Source: Alphaproteobacteria bacterium (lineage in GTDB: Bacteria; Pseudomonadota; Alphaproteobacteria; Rhizobiales; Devosiaceae). From it: a stretch of 34,252 bases of DNA. The position numbers and the translations under genes are program-made. The stretch spans positions 1 through 34,252 of the forward strand of contig JAHJQZ010000081.1 in assembly GCA_018818925.1 (NCBI GenBank), given 5' to 3'. Under the pieces are notes generated by a model. It did no database searches. It saw only the letters and a list, made by a program, of their open reading frames with translations, and was not told the origin of the DNA. Positions 1 through 8,541 of the stretch are shown piece after piece. Within the stretch, counting starts at the first letter, position 1. Each line of letters opens with the position of its first letter.

Positions 1-1518
1 CCGCCGATCGTCACGATCATGGGCCATGTCGACCACGGCAAGACCTCGCTGCTCGACGCCCTGCGCTCAACGGACGTCGTGTCAGGCGAAGCTGGCGGCA
101 TCACGCAGCATATCGGCGCCTATCAGGTGCAGCTGAAATCCGGCCAGAAGATCACCTTCCTCGACACGCCGGGTCACGCAGCCTTTACCGCCATGCGCGC
201 CCGCGGCGCAAACGCCACCGACATCGCGATCCTCGTGGTTGCCGCTGACGACTCGGTGATGCCGCAGACGATTGAATCGATCAATCATGCTAAGGCGGCC
301 GGCGTCCCGATCATCGTGGCAGTCAACAAGATCGACCTTCACGACGCCGAACCCGACAAGGTTCTGACAGACCTGCTCCAGCACGACATACAGGTCGAAA
401 GCATGGGCGGCGAAACCCAGGCCGTGAAAGTCTCGGCCAAGTCCCGCATCGGCCTTGACGAGCTCACCGACGCGATCTCGCTTCAGGCCGAAATTCTCGA
501 ACTGAAAGCCAATCCCAACCGCGATGCAGACGGCGTGGTCATCGAAAGCCAGCTCGACAAGGGGCGTGGTCCCGTGGCGACCGTGCTCGTCAAGCGCGGT
601 ACGCTCAAGCGCGGCGACATCGTCGTTGCCGGCGCCCAGTGGGGCAAGGTCCGCGCGATCACTGACGAGCGTGGCCAGCAGCTGCAGGATGCCGGCCCGT
701 CCCTTCCCGTCGAACTGCTCGGTCTCGATGGTGCGCCTGATCCCGGCGAAGCCTTCGTGGTCGTCGAAACGGAAGCCCGCGCCCGCGAGATCACGGACTA
801 TCGCCTGCGCACCAAGCGCCAGGTCTCCGGCAAGGCGGGTGCTGCGGCGCGTGCCTCGCTCGACCAGCTGCTCAGCCGCCTGAAAGATGGCACCGTCGAA
901 ACGTCCGAGCTACCGGTTGTTGTCAAAGGCGACGTGCAGGGCTCGGTCGAGGCGATCTCCATGTCGCTCGACAAGATCTCGACCGAAGAAGTCCGCGCCC
1001 GCGTCATCCATGGCGCTGTCGGCGGTATTTCCGAAAGCGACGTCCTGCTCGCCCGCTCGTCGAATGCGCCGATCTTTGCGTTCAACGTCCGCGCCAACAA
1101 GCAGGCCCGTGACCTTGCCGAAAAGGAAGGCGTCGAAATCCGCTACTATTCGGTGATCTACGACCTGATTGACGACGTGAAATCGACCCTGTCGGGCATG
1201 CTCGCACCGGAAAAGCGCGAAACCTTCCTCGGTTACGCCGATATTCTCGAAGTCTTCAACATCACCAAGGTCGGCAAGGTTGCTGGTTGCCGTGTGTCCG
1301 AAGGCAAGGTGCTTCGCGGTTGCGGCGTCCGCCTCCTGCGCGACGATGTCGTGATCCACGAGGGCAAGCTGAAGACGCTGAAGCGCTTCAAGGATGAAGT
1401 CAGCGAAGTTTCCGGCGGCATGGAATGCGGCATGGCGTTTGAACGCTATGAAGACATCCGCGTCGGCGACAAGATCGAGTGCTTCCAGGTCGAGGAAATC
1501 GCTAGAACCCTCGCCTAG
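1..1518 (+). CDS. infB: Translation initiation factor IF-2, 3' part (5' end outside window)
   Basis: GTPase that brings initiator tRNA to the 30S subunit. The reading frame is open from base 1 and begins just before the G1 motif GHVDHGKT (fragment residues 8-15), so the N-terminal domain and start codon lie to the left. The other G motifs follow in order: DTPGHAAF (G3), NKID (G4) and SAKS (G5). The C-terminal beta-barrel and initiator-tRNA-binding domains run to the stop at 1516-1518. About 505 residues are present, against roughly 800-1000 for a full alphaproteobacterial IF-2. It is the first visible gene of a + strand block (infB, membrane protein, rbfA, membrane protein, truB, rpsO, pnp). 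Codon use is mixed, unlike the GTC-heavy DNA after about 6.4 kb. Identity is certain; only the start is missing. Confidence 0.97.
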   Translation, partial: PPIVTIMGHVDHGKTSLLDALRSTDVVSGEAGGITQHIGAYQVQLKSGQKITFLDTPGHAAFTAMRARGANATDIAILVVAADDSVMPQTIESINHAKAAGVPIIVAVNKIDLHDAEPDKVLTDLLQHDIQVESMGGETQAVKVSAKSRIGLDELTDAISLQAEILELKANPNRDADGVVIESQLDKGRGPVATVLVKRGTLKRGDIVVAGAQWGKVRAITDERGQQLQDAGPSLPVELLGLDGAPDPGEAFVVVETEARAREITDYRLRTKRQVSGKAGAAARASLDQLLSRLKDGTVETSELPVVVKGDVQGSVEAISMSLDKISTEEVRARVIHGAVGGISESDVLLARSSNAPIFAFNVRANKQARDLAEKEGVEIRYYSVIYDLIDDVKSTLSGMLAPEKRETFLGYADILEVFNITKVGKVAGCRVSEGKVLRGCGVRLLRDDVVIHEGKLKTLKRFKDEVSEVSGGMECGMAFERYEDIRVGDKIECFQVEEIARTLA

Positions 1519-1529
1519 AGGCAGGCACA

Positions 1530-2057
1530 ATGAACCAGACGCTGAACATCTCGGGTCTCCTTCGGGAGAAGGATGTGAAGCGTTTGACCCGCCTCACGCG
1601 TGGCGGGTCCGTTGGCCCGACAGCCGTCTATTATGCCGGTGTGACCGCGCCGATCATTTCGGCCAGCATGGCCGTCATGGTTCGCGAGGCCATGCGTCTC
1701 GTCGGCCTGTCGCCGTATTGGCAATGGTTCATCTCGGCGCTCGTCGCGGCTTTTGCCGGCATCGCCTGGTACCTGATCTTCATTCGCTGGTCATACCGGC
1801 ACAAGCACGGACGTGGCACGGAAATGACCCTCTCGACCGACATTACCCTCGCTGATGACCAGATCACCGTGCGGCGGGGCGGAATCGAGACCCGTATAGA
1901 CTGGTCATGCATCTCGTCTGTCAAAACCGAACGGCGGCACGTCGCCGTTCTCGTCAACGGCGCCGACTCGCTGATTATCCCCGATGCCTGGTTCGGCAAG
2001 GACAAGTCAGCGCGCGCCGCATTCATTTCACGCCTACAGGAAAAGGCTGCTCACTGA
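1530..2057 (+). CDS. Two-TM membrane protein with YcxB-like C-terminal domain
   Basis: Predicted inner-membrane protein of 175 residues, 11 bp after infB. Two hydrophobic stretches, around residues 33-56 and 66-88, are followed by a cytoplasmic half. That half has the pattern I associate with YcxB-like domains: a threonine/arginine-rich strand, an IDWS segment near 128-131 and an IPDAWF segment near 150-155. Its stop TGA shares its last base with the ATG of rbfA (TGATG), so the two are probably translationally coupled. The domain assignment comes from recall of the pattern and is tentative; the function is unknown. Its place between infB and rbfA is not universal and suggests a lineage-specific insertion in the operon. 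Confidence 0.75.
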   Translation: MNQTLNISGLLREKDVKRLTRLTRGGSVGPTAVYYAGVTAPIISASMAVMVREAMRLVGLSPYWQWFISALVAAFAGIAWYLIFIRWSYRHKHGRGTEMTLSTDITLADDQITVRRGGIETRIDWSCISSVKTERRHVAVLVNGADSLIIPDAWFGKDKSARAAFISRLQEKAAH

Positions 2058-2458
2058 TGGCCCGAAAACCCGCCGCTGCCGGCATGCCCTCCCAGCGCCA
2101 GTTGCGCGCCGGGGAAATCATCCGCCACGCGCTTGCCGACATTCTCGCCCGGGAAGATCTGCGCGATCCCGATCTTGCCACCGTCATCATCACCGTTGGC
2201 GAAGTACGCTGCTCTCCTGACTTGCGCCATGCCAACGTGTTCGTCACGCCGCTGGGCGACGATACGCAGGCCGGCCGCGACAAGCTGGCCGAAGCCCTGA
2301 CTCGCGCCGCCCCCTTCCTGCGCGGGAAACTTGGCCGCGAAATCGACATGAAGTTCACGCCGCAACTGCACTTCATTGCCGACAAGTCCTATGATGAGGC
2401 GACGCATATCGACCGTCTGCTGGCCGACCCGCGCGTAAAGCGCGACCTGCAGGAATAG
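2057..2458 (+). CDS. rbfA: Ribosome-binding factor A
   Basis: Small KH-fold factor for late 30S maturation and 16S 5'-end processing; 133 residues, normal for the family. Typical features are the N-terminal QRQLRAGEIIRHALADIL helix, the beta-strand segment around VIITVGEVRCSPDL, and the end of the fold near FTPQLHFIADKSYDEATHID. I chose the ATG at 2057 because it overlaps the preceding stop (TGATG) and gives the usual N-terminus. The frame is open further upstream, but that stretch reads as a shadow of the previous gene. Its position behind infB supports the call. Confidence 0.95.
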   Translation: MARKPAAAGMPSQRQLRAGEIIRHALADILAREDLRDPDLATVIITVGEVRCSPDLRHANVFVTPLGDDTQAGRDKLAEALTRAAPFLRGKLGREIDMKFTPQLHFIADKSYDEATHIDRLLADPRVKRDLQE

Positions 2459-2550
2459 GCTTCCCGAAAGCTGCGCCTTATCCGCTTTGTCATTTGACTT
2501 GGCGGCGAACTGTTGAGACCGTTAGGGATCGCGACAAGGGGACGGGCCGC

Positions 2551-3207
2551 ATGGACCGCCAGACACTCGACATGGAAGGCGCCCGGCAGGGAGAAATCTC
2601 GGCCGCATCAATCCAGATGGGCGATGATACGATCGCCATCCGCCGTATCGCCACAATGTCCATTGAATCCATCGAATTTGCGCCATGGGACATGCCGCGC
2701 AACCGCAAGTCACAGAGCCTGCACGCTACGCTCTGTGTCGCCAACCTGTTCTTCGGCATTGTCGGCCTGGCCTGGTGGTTCCTGGTGCCCGGCCGCCAGT
2801 CCGGTCTCGTGGCCCTGTTAGTCGGCGGCGTGCTCATGCTGCTCGGAGTCTTCCTCGGTATCCGCGCCGCCATGATCGCCATGAAGATCAAGAAGCGCGA
2901 ACCCTATTACCGCCTGACGATCGGCACATCCGACGGCCGCCAGATCCCGGTCGTCGATGACAATCGCGATGTCCTCGTGAAACTCCGCGACGTTGTTCGC
3001 CACAAGATGGATACGGGCGATACCGAAACGGTCGGCGAGTTTGATCTCAATCTCGATATCGTCGATCTGAAACTGCCAAAATCGGCGCGTCCGGCCTCCC
3101 CTGCCCCGGTGCGGGAAGACAAGTCCCCGCCGCCGCACGAACCGGAACTCCTGTTTGATGCCGATGAGGAAGAGGCGGCCGCCGAGCGGCTCAAATCCGC
3201 GTCCTGA
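2551..3207 (+). CDS. Hypothetical two-TM protein between rbfA and truB
   Basis: Unassigned membrane protein of about 218 residues when started at the ATG at 2551; an ATG at 2572 is also possible. The N-terminal 45 residues are soluble. Two closely spaced hydrophobic segments follow (around LCVANLFFGIVGLAWWFLV and LLVGGVLMLLGVFLGIRAA). Then comes a soluble region with a strand-turn-strand pattern (YRLTIGTSDGRQIPVVDD), and last an acidic, proline-rich tail (about the final 45 residues). The layout resembles DUF6232-type proteins, but that is only an impression. It lies in the same direction between rbfA and truB with short gaps, so it may be co-transcribed with them. No function is proposed. 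Confidence 0.7.
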   Translation: MDRQTLDMEGARQGEISAASIQMGDDTIAIRRIATMSIESIEFAPWDMPRNRKSQSLHATLCVANLFFGIVGLAWWFLVPGRQSGLVALLVGGVLMLLGVFLGIRAAMIAMKIKKREPYYRLTIGTSDGRQIPVVDDNRDVLVKLRDVVRHKMDTGDTETVGEFDLNLDIVDLKLPKSARPASPAPVREDKSPPPHEPELLFDADEEEAAAERLKSAS

Positions 3208-3327
3208 CCGGCCCGGCGGTTGACGCGGGGCCCCAGCCAGCCTAAGGCCGCGCCTTCCTTTTACCATGCCAGTACGAAGATGGCCCGCCGGCGTTCGAAC
3301 CGCCTCAGGCCTGCAGGAGACAATGAT

Positions 3328-4290
3328 TTGGCCCGCCAGAGAAAACGCAAGGGTGATCCGGTCAGCGGATGGCTGAACCTGTTCAAGCCGGTCGAGATGA
3401 CATCGACCCAGGCCGTCGCGATCCTGAAGCGGCTCTACAATGCCGACAAGGTGGGACATGGCGGCACGCTCGACCCGCTGGCCGACGGCATCCTGCCCAT
3501 CGCGTTCGGCGAAGCGACCAAGACGGTGCAATGGGCAATGGATTCGGAGAAGGAATACGTCTTCACCATCCAATGGGGCGTCTCCACCGCCAGCCAGGAT
3601 GCCGAAGGCGAGGTTACGTCCACATCCGATACCCGTCCCACCCGCGAAGCGGTCGAAGCGGTGCTTGCAAACTATGTCGGCCTGATCGAACAGGTGCCGC
3701 CCAAGTTCTCCGCCATCAAGGTCGATGGCCAGCGCGCCTATGACCTCGCGCGTGAAGGCGAGGATTTCGAATTGAAATCGCGTGAAGTCATGGTCCACGC
3801 CGCCAGCGTCATCGGCATGCCTGACGCGGACCACACGGTCATTCACGTCACCTCCGGCAAGGGCTTCTATGTCCGTGCCATGGCCCGGGACGTCGCCTTC
3901 GATCTGGGCTGTGACGGCCATATCAGCCAGCTGCGCCGCACCCGCGTCGGCGCCTTCGGTGCAGCCGACGCCATCGCCATCTCGGCCCTGCAGGAGATGA
4001 CCGACAAGGCAGACCTGCTCGCGGCTTTGAAACCCGTCCAGTCAGTCCTGGCCGGCATTCCGGACCTTGCCGTCAGCCCGTCTGACGCAGGCGACCTGCG
4101 TCAGGGCCGCACCATCATGCTGCTGCCGCATGTGGTCGAAGCCTGGCGCAGTGCCCGAAACCCCGACGATGAAGACGACCGCCTCGCCCTCGCGACCTGC
4201 AACGGCGTGGCCATCGCCTTGGGCGATGTGCGCGCCGGGCATTTCGAGCCGGTTCGCGTGTTCAATGTGCGCGAGGTGCAGGGGGTCTAG
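3328..4290 (+). CDS. truB: tRNA pseudouridine-55 synthase (copy 1, complete)
   Basis: Makes pseudouridine 55 in the T-loop of tRNAs. The sequence has the TruB core GGTLDPLADGILP with the catalytic aspartate, KFSAIKVDGQRAYDLAR, the GKGFYVRAMARD strand and a C-terminal PUA-like extension. With the TTG at 3328 the protein is 320 residues. I prefer this start because AGGAGA at 3315-3320 lies 7 nt upstream and the protein then begins MARQRKRKGDPVSGW, the normal N-terminus. Upstream alternatives (ATG 3280, TTG 3220) add low-complexity basic residues. A second, clearly different truB ends at 33714 on the other strand. Two truB genes in one genome are unusual (see findings). Confidence 0.95.
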   Translation: MARQRKRKGDPVSGWLNLFKPVEMTSTQAVAILKRLYNADKVGHGGTLDPLADGILPIAFGEATKTVQWAMDSEKEYVFTIQWGVSTASQDAEGEVTSTSDTRPTREAVEAVLANYVGLIEQVPPKFSAIKVDGQRAYDLAREGEDFELKSREVMVHAASVIGMPDADHTVIHVTSGKGFYVRAMARDVAFDLGCDGHISQLRRTRVGAFGAADAIAISALQEMTDKADLLAALKPVQSVLAGIPDLAVSPSDAGDLRQGRTIMLLPHVVEAWRSARNPDDEDDRLALATCNGVAIALGDVRAGHFEPVRVFNVREVQGV

Positions 4291-4586
4291 GCGTTCTGCG
4301 CCGCCAACCCCCTCCTGTCAGCCACCAACCACCCTCCACGCCACCGGCAGGGACTCCGGGCCCAACAGCGCACCCACACGCCGCCCATATCACCCCACCC
4401 CCTTCCCAAACGGGCCTAAATCCGCCATAAGCCGCCCCTTGAGGCGAAGATCGCCCTGAATCCCCTGCTGGACGACATCCCGGCACCGGACACCAGGGTC
4501 CAGATCCCGCCTCAGACCCCCGCAGCCATGAGGCCGCAAGACTTTGAAACCCCTCGCCTTTTGGCGATATTCATGAAAGAGACCCG
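4291..4586. other. Intergenic region truB-rpsO, no gene seen
   Basis: About 296 bp of C-rich, low-complexity sequence with no supported reading frame. It must hold the translation signals of rpsO. A TTGAAA at 4544-4549 is a possible -35, but the best -10 would put the transcription start almost on the rpsO ribosome-binding site, so I do not call a promoter. No terminator hairpin with a T-run is visible. Confidence 0.5.
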
Positions 4587-4856
4587 ATGTCGATTACGGC
4601 TGAAAAGAAACAGGAACTGATCCAGAAGTTTGCCATAAAGGCAGGCGACACCGGTTCCCCCGAAGTGCAGGTTGCGATCCTCACAGAGCGCATCAACAAC
4701 CTGACCGACCACTTCAAGACCAACAAGAAAGACAACCACTCCCGCCGCGGCTTGCTGACCATGGTCGCCACGCGCCGGAAGCTCCTTGACTATGTCAAAG
4801 GCAAAGATGAAGCGCGTTACCAAACGCTCATCACGGAACTCGGCATCCGCCGCTAG
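4587..4856 (+). CDS. rpsO: 30S ribosomal protein S15
   Basis: Primary 16S-binding protein of the 30S platform; 89 residues, the standard length. It shows the full S15 pattern: [17 protein letters not shown], the [16 protein letters not shown] loop that contacts 16S rRNA, and a C-terminal [15 protein letters not shown] at 4587 gives the canonical MSITAEKK start. It is followed by a terminator-like hairpin (4870-4900) and then pnp, the conserved rpsO-pnp arrangement in which the hairpin partly separates the two genes. Confidence 0.98.
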   Translation: MSITAEKKQELIQKFAIKAGDTGSPEVQVAILTERINNLTDHFKTNKKDNHSRRGLLTMVATRRKLLDYVKGKDEARYQTLITELGIRR

Positions 4857-4868
4857 GTCCGGAAAAAC

Positions 4869-4903
4869 AAGCCCGCCGGGCAATAGGGCCACGGCGGGCT
4901 TTT
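4869..4903 (+). terminator. Hairpin with short T-run between rpsO and pnp
   Basis: Nine-base arms AGCCCGCCG (4870-4878) and CGGCGGGCT (4892-4900) close a 13-nt loop and are followed by T residues to 4903. It sits 13 bp after the rpsO stop. An attenuating terminator or RNase-processing site at this point is common in rpsO-pnp operons. The T-run is short, so read-through into pnp is likely. Confidence 0.75.
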
Positions 4904-4928
4904 CGTATGCGAAAAGAAAGAAATCGAA

Positions 4929-7061
4929 ATGTTCAACAAACAATCCGTGTCGCTGGAATGGGCGGGACGCACGCTGACAATTGAGACGGGCCAGGTGGCT
5001 CGCCAGGCAGACGGCGCCGTTATGGTGACCTATGGGGACACCAAGGTCCTCGCGACCGCATGCTTCGCCAAGTCGGCCAAGCCGGGTCAGGACTTCTTCC
5101 CCCTGACCGTCAACTATATGGAAAAATACTACGCATCGGGCCGCATCCCAGGCGGCTTCTTCAAGCGTGAAGGCCGCCCGACCGAGAAAGAGACGCTGAC
5201 CTCGCGCCTCATCGACCGCCCGATCCGCCCGCTTTTCGTCAAAGGCTTCAAGAACGAAGTCCAGGTCGTCCTGACCTGCATGTCCTATGACCTTGAAAAC
5301 GATGCCGACATTCTCGGCATGATCGGCGCCTCTGCCGCGCTCGTCCTGTCCGGCGCACCGTTCATGGGCCCGATTGGCGCCGCGCGCGTGGGCTACAAGG
5401 ATGGTGAATACATCATCAACCCGACCATCGCCGAACTGGAAGAGTCCGATCTCGACCTCGTCATGGCCGGCACCGCCGACGCCGTGATGATGGTGGAATC
5501 GGAAGCCTACGAACTCTCCGAAGACGTGATGCTGGGCGCTGTCATGGCGGGCCACGAAGCCATCCAGCCCGTGATCGATGCAATCATCGACCTGGCCGAG
5601 AAGGCTGCCAAGGAGCCATTCGAGTTTGAAGCGGAAGACAATTCCGATGCGCTCGCAGCAATTCAGAAGCTGGTCGGCAAAGACCTGTCGGCCGCCTACT
5701 CGATGACTGAAAAGCTCGAGCGTCAGGCCGCCGTGGGCGCTGCCCGCGACAGGGCCAAGGAAGCACTCGTCGGCACCGACGACGCTCCCGGCGAGATGAC
5801 CGGCGAAGCCTTCAAGACTGCGTTCAAGGAAGCTGAAGCCGCCGTTGTTCGCGGCGACATCCTGAAAACCGGCAAGCGCATCGACGGCCGCTCGCTCGAC
5901 CAGGTTCGCCCGATCGAAGCCATTGCCGGCTTCCTGCCGCGCACGCATGGTTCATCGCTGTTTACCCGCGGTGAAACGCAGGCGATCTGCGTGACCACGC
6001 TCGGCACGAGCGATGACGAGCAGTTCATCGACGGTCTCGACGGCACGACCAAGTCCAAGTTCATGCTGCACTACAACTTCCCGCCCTATTCGGTCGGCGA
6101 AGCGGGCCGCATGTTGTCGCCGGGCCGCCGCGAAATCGGCCACGGCAAGCTGGCCTGGCGCGCCGTCAACCCGATGCGCCCCTCGCTTGAGGAATTCCCC
6201 TATACGATCCGCCTCGTCTCCGAGATCACCGAATCGAACGGCTCGTCCTCCATGGCGACCGTTTGCGGCGCGTCGCTGGCGCTGATGGATGCCGGCGTGC
6301 CGATGAAGCGCGCCGTCGCCGGCATCGCCATGGGCCTCATTCTCGAAGGCGAAAAGTTCGCCGTCCTCAGTGACATTCTCGGCGACGAGGACCATCTCGG
6401 GGACATGGACTTCAAGGTCGCCGGCACCACCGAAGGCGTCACCTCGCTGCAGATGGACATCAAGATCGCCGGCATCACCGAGCAGATCATGAAGATCGCC
6501 CTCGACCAGGCCAAGGGCGGCCGCACCCACATCCTCGGGGAAATGGCCAAGGCGCTCGATCATTCGCGCGACGAGGTCGGCGAATTCGCCCCGCGCATCG
6601 AGACCCTGAAGATCCCGACCGACAAGATCCGCGAAGTCATCGGTACCGGCGGCAAGGTCATCCGCGAGATCGTCGAAAAGACCGGCGCCAAGATCAACAT
6701 CGAGGACGACGGCACCGTCAAGGTCGCCTCCGCCGACGGCAAGCAGATCGAAGCCGCCATCAAGTGGATCAAGTCGATCACCGACGAACCGGAAGTCGGC
6801 GTCGTCTATCAGGGCACCGTGGTCAAGACCGCCGATTTCGGCGCCTTCGTCAATTTCTTCGGTTCGCGCGACGGGCTCGTCCATATCTCCCAGCTCGCCA
6901 GCCAGCGCGTCGGCAAGACCACCGACGTCGTCAAGGAAGGCGACAAGGTCTGGGTCAAGCTCCTCGGCTTCGACGAACGCGGCAAGGTCCGGCTGTCGAT
7001 GAAGGTCGTCAACCAGGACACCGGCGAAGAGGTCAAGCAGGGCGAGGACGAAGAGGCCTGA
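4929..7061 (+). CDS. pnp: Polyribonucleotide nucleotidyltransferase; codon shift inside the gene
   Basis: 3'-5' phosphorolytic exoribonuclease of the RNA degradosome, 710 residues, normal length. The order is RNase PH domain 1 (about 12-145), all-alpha linker, RNase PH domain 2 (about 320-520), KH domain with [18 protein letters not shown] near 571-590, and S1 domain starting near 623 ([18 protein letters not shown]). The frame is intact. Codon use changes sharply: valine codons in the first 650 bp (to about 5580) are 9 GTC, 8 GTG and 1 GTT, whereas after 6390 they are 23 GTC, 1 GTG and no GTT. The C-terminal third also matches my memory of rhizobial PNPases better than the N-terminal part does. 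This could be an intragenic transfer or, more likely, an assembly join in a conserved stretch near 6.3-6.4 kb. Confidence 0.95.
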   Translation: MFNKQSVSLEWAGRTLTIETGQVARQADGAVMVTYGDTKVLATACFAKSAKPGQDFFPLTVNYMEKYYASGRIPGGFFKREGRPTEKETLTSRLIDRPIRPLFVKGFKNEVQVVLTCMSYDLENDADILGMIGASAALVLSGAPFMGPIGAARVGYKDGEYIINPTIAELEESDLDLVMAGTADAVMMVESEAYELSEDVMLGAVMAGHEAIQPVIDAIIDLAEKAAKEPFEFEAEDNSDALAAIQKLVGKDLSAAYSMTEKLERQAAVGAARDRAKEALVGTDDAPGEMTGEAFKTAFKEAEAAVVRGDILKTGKRIDGRSLDQVRPIEAIAGFLPRTHGSSLFTRGETQAICVTTLGTSDDEQFIDGLDGTTKSKFMLHYNFPPYSVGEAGRMLSPGRREIGHGKLAWRAVNPMRPSLEEFPYTIRLVSEITESNGSSSMATVCGASLALMDAGVPMKRAVAGIAMGLILEGEKFAVLSDILGDEDHLGDMDFKVAGTTEGVTSLQMDIKIAGITEQIMKIALDQAKGGRTHILGEMAKALDHSRDEVGEFAPRIETLKIPTDKIREVIGTGGKVIREIVEKTGAKINIEDDGTVKVASADGKQIEAAIKWIKSITDEPEVGVVYQGTVVKTADFGAFVNFFGSRDGLVHISQLASQRVGKTTDVVKEGDKVWVKLLGFDERGKVRLSMKVVNQDTGEEVKQGEDEEA
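6290..6400. other. Putative composition junction inside pnp
   Basis: Left of this interval valine and other synonymous codons are mixed; right of it they are almost exclusively C-ending, as in the rest of the window. The interval encodes part of the highly conserved second RNase PH domain, where DNA of related species is most alike and both recombination and misassembly are easiest. The exact breakpoint cannot be fixed by eye. Confidence 0.5.
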
Positions 7062-7097
7062 CCTGGACTGCAAGACTCTGGCCTGCGTGAACATGGG

Positions 7098-7128
7098 AAA
7101 GCCCGGTCATCCGACCGGGCTTTCTTTT
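7098..7128 (+). terminator. Rho-independent terminator after pnp
   Basis: An 11-bp perfect stem, AAAGCCCGGTC (7098-7108) with GACCGGGCTTT (7113-7123), encloses a 4-nt loop and runs into TTTCTTTT. It lies 36 bp after the pnp stop and ends the translation block. Confidence 0.9.
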
Positions 7129-7139
7129 CAGGTTAAAAA

Positions 7140-7225
7140 CTCTATCCATTCGTTACAAGTGATTGTTCAAGCGAGTAGGGCATGCTATCGAATGCGTCGC
7201 GGTGTTTTGTAACGAAAGGATAGAG
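7140..7225. repeat. 19-bp inverted repeat flanking a candidate promoter
   Basis: The left arm 7140-7158 (CTCTATCCATTCGTTACAA) and right arm 7207-7225 (TTGTAACGAAAGGATAGAG) are inverted copies with one mismatch, separated by 48 bp. The right arm ends one base before the c that precedes the ATG at 7227, so it covers the translation start region of the orphan gene. Between the arms lies a candidate promoter. The arms could be paired operators, a large RNA hairpin in the 5' leader, or the ends of a small element. Confidence 0.85.
7163..7191 (+). promoter_or_regulatory. Weak sigma-70-like promoter inside the inverted repeat
   Basis: TTGTTC (7163-7168) and TATCGA (7186-7191) are separated by exactly 17 bp. 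Each box matches only three of the six consensus positions, so the call rests on spacing and on the position between the two repeat arms, just upstream of the orphan gene. Confidence 0.35.
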
Positions 7226-7226
7226 C

Positions 7227-7850
7227 ATGAACAAGCCTTCGACATCTTCGGCAGAACGCGTGCGGCTGCACAGATGGGTCAATCGAACCGAGGAACTGGC
7301 CGATCAGCTGCTCGATCATCTGAAATCCGGGCCCAAGCCGCCGCCGAGGCTACCGGTTATCGATCCCGAGCTTGTGAGCATTCTGAGTGAGCTTTCCATC
7401 GACCAGGATGATCAGGTCGAAACGGACTATCCGAATATCCGCTTTCTTGAGCTCGGAAACGGGCACCAAGCCGAGAACAAGGAACGCGCTCTTTCCGCTC
7501 TTGCCAAGCTTGAGCCTGAAGTGGAAGTCCTGGATCGCCGAACGGTCAGGTGGGGCAAATGGGGTGTTTGCCATTTTGCTGCCTACACCCACTCCAAAGG
7601 AGCAATGATTAGCACGCCCAAGCGCGATGGAGGCGCGTTTGGCGGCGCCGATTGGCACAAAAGGGATCGAATTGTGTTGTTTCGAGATGCCGGCAATGGA
7701 CAGCTCATCGTCTACATCTGCCCAACCAAGCCCTTGTTCTCAATGCGTACAATTGGGCAACACGGTGTCACTTGGGAGAACATCTCCAAATCCGCCGAAC
7801 ACCAGGTAGTGTACGCTGCTGCGGACGCCCTGAGCGTGACCGCGACATGA
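7227..7850 (+). CDS. Orphan hypothetical protein, AT-richer than surroundings
   Basis: I do not recognise this 207-residue protein. It is soluble, with no signal peptide or membrane segment. The N-terminal 40 residues are charged and probably helical. The middle is acidic (IDQDDQVETDYPNIRFLEL). The C-terminal half is rich in beta-prone stretches with WGKWGVCHFAAYTHS, GGADWHKRDRIVLFRDAGNG and LIVYICPTKPLF. The D...KRD...VLF order faintly recalls nuclease cores, but no motif is good enough to assign one. The gene is visibly less GC-rich than its neighbours, stands alone between the pnp terminator and its own terminator, and has the inverted repeat described at 7140-7225 in front of it. This suggests an acquired, self-regulated single gene. 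Confidence 0.75.
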   Translation: MNKPSTSSAERVRLHRWVNRTEELADQLLDHLKSGPKPPPRLPVIDPELVSILSELSIDQDDQVETDYPNIRFLELGNGHQAENKERALSALAKLEPEVEVLDRRTVRWGKWGVCHFAAYTHSKGAMISTPKRDGGAFGGADWHKRDRIVLFRDAGNGQLIVYICPTKPLFSMRTIGQHGVTWENISKSAEHQVVYAAADALSVTAT

Positions 7851-7881
7851 ATCGATGAGCACAAAACGCTCGGAATCGTGC

Positions 7882-7923
7882 CGCCGCCGGGTCCGAGAGG
7901 GTCCGGCGGCGATGTGTTTTTTT
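7882..7923 (+). terminator. Terminator after the orphan gene
   Basis: A 9-bp stem (7882-7890 with 7903-7911, core GCCGCCGG/CCGGCGGC) is followed by ATGTG and seven T residues (7917-7923). It lies 31 bp after the stop of the orphan gene. Confidence 0.8.
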
Positions 7924-7961
7924 AGCCGGTGTTAAGCCTATTCGGTCATTCTCGTCCGGCG

Positions 7962-8516
7962 ATGCCACCAGTCCGTCCCATGATCCTTGCCGGCCTTTTT
8001 GCCGCCGCCGTCGCCCTTGTCGCGACGGGGTTCGCGCCCTTGCCCGCGGCGGCGCAGGAGACCATCGGCGCCTCCGGCCTGACCCTGCCGCGATTCGTCT
8101 CGACGCGCTCGGCGCCGATCAATGTCCGCGTCGGTCCCGGCACGCGCTATGACATCGCCTGGATCTTCAAGCAGCCCGGCCTGCCGGTCGAGATCGTCCA
8201 GGAATACGACACCTGGCGCAAGATCCGCTATGTCGACGGCGACGAGGGCTGGATTCACCAGAGCCTCTTGATCGGACGGCGAACCGCGCTGGTCCAGCCC
8301 TTCGGCGGCGCCGGACGCGCGGCGCTGCGCACGCGGCCTGAGGTCGATGCGCCTCTCAGGGCCTGGCTCGGCGCCGGTTTCCTGGTCTCGGTCGAGGCAT
8401 GCGACAACGGCTGGTGCCGCGTTTCGGCGGAGGCCGGCAACGGCACTCCCGCCGTCGGCGGCGAGATCGCCGAGATCGAATTGTGGGGTGGTTATCCCGA
8501 CGAGCGCATCGAATAG
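7962..8516 (+). CDS. Exported bacterial SH3-domain protein
   Basis: Periplasmic protein of 184 residues with one or two bacterial SH3 repeats, probably binding peptidoglycan or acting at the envelope. From ATG 7962 it begins with a basic start and a hydrophobic core ending in PLPAAAQE, a good signal-peptidase I site. The SH3 signature is INVRVGPGTRYDIAWIF with DTWRKIRYVDGDEGWIHQSLL; a second, weaker copy follows (RAALRTRPEVDAPLRAWL with GWCRVSAE). An upstream GTG at 7929 and an ATG at 7980 are alternatives; 7962 leaves a normal signal peptide. Proteins of this kind lie near irr and fabAB in rhizobial genomes, as here. Confidence 0.85.
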   Translation: MPPVRPMILAGLFAAAVALVATGFAPLPAAAQETIGASGLTLPRFVSTRSAPINVRVGPGTRYDIAWIFKQPGLPVEIVQEYDTWRKIRYVDGDEGWIHQSLLIGRRTALVQPFGGAGRAALRTRPEVDAPLRAWLGAGFLVSVEACDNGWCRVSAEAGNGTPAVGGEIAEIELWGGYPDERIE

Positions 8517-8541
8517 CGGAGCGCTTCCGGAGGCGCGGCGC

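Noticed and set aside
2818-3921. Long antisense open frame (367 codons) opposite the membrane protein and truB
   Set aside because: It crosses two well-supported genes on the other strand and has the D/G/H/R-rich composition of antisense frames in GC-rich DNA.
4544-4571. rpsO promoter (TTGAAA with GATATT)
   Set aside because: Spacing is 16 bp and the transcript would start within the ribosome-binding region of rpsO; too weak to call.
4512-7094. Two long antisense open frames opposite rpsO and pnp
   Set aside because: Both mirror the codon pattern of pnp; no recognisable protein features.
7140-7225. Miniature transposable element (MITE)
   Set aside because: The inverted arms look like terminal repeats, but no target-site duplication is seen next to 7140 and 7225, and the right arm abuts a start codon.
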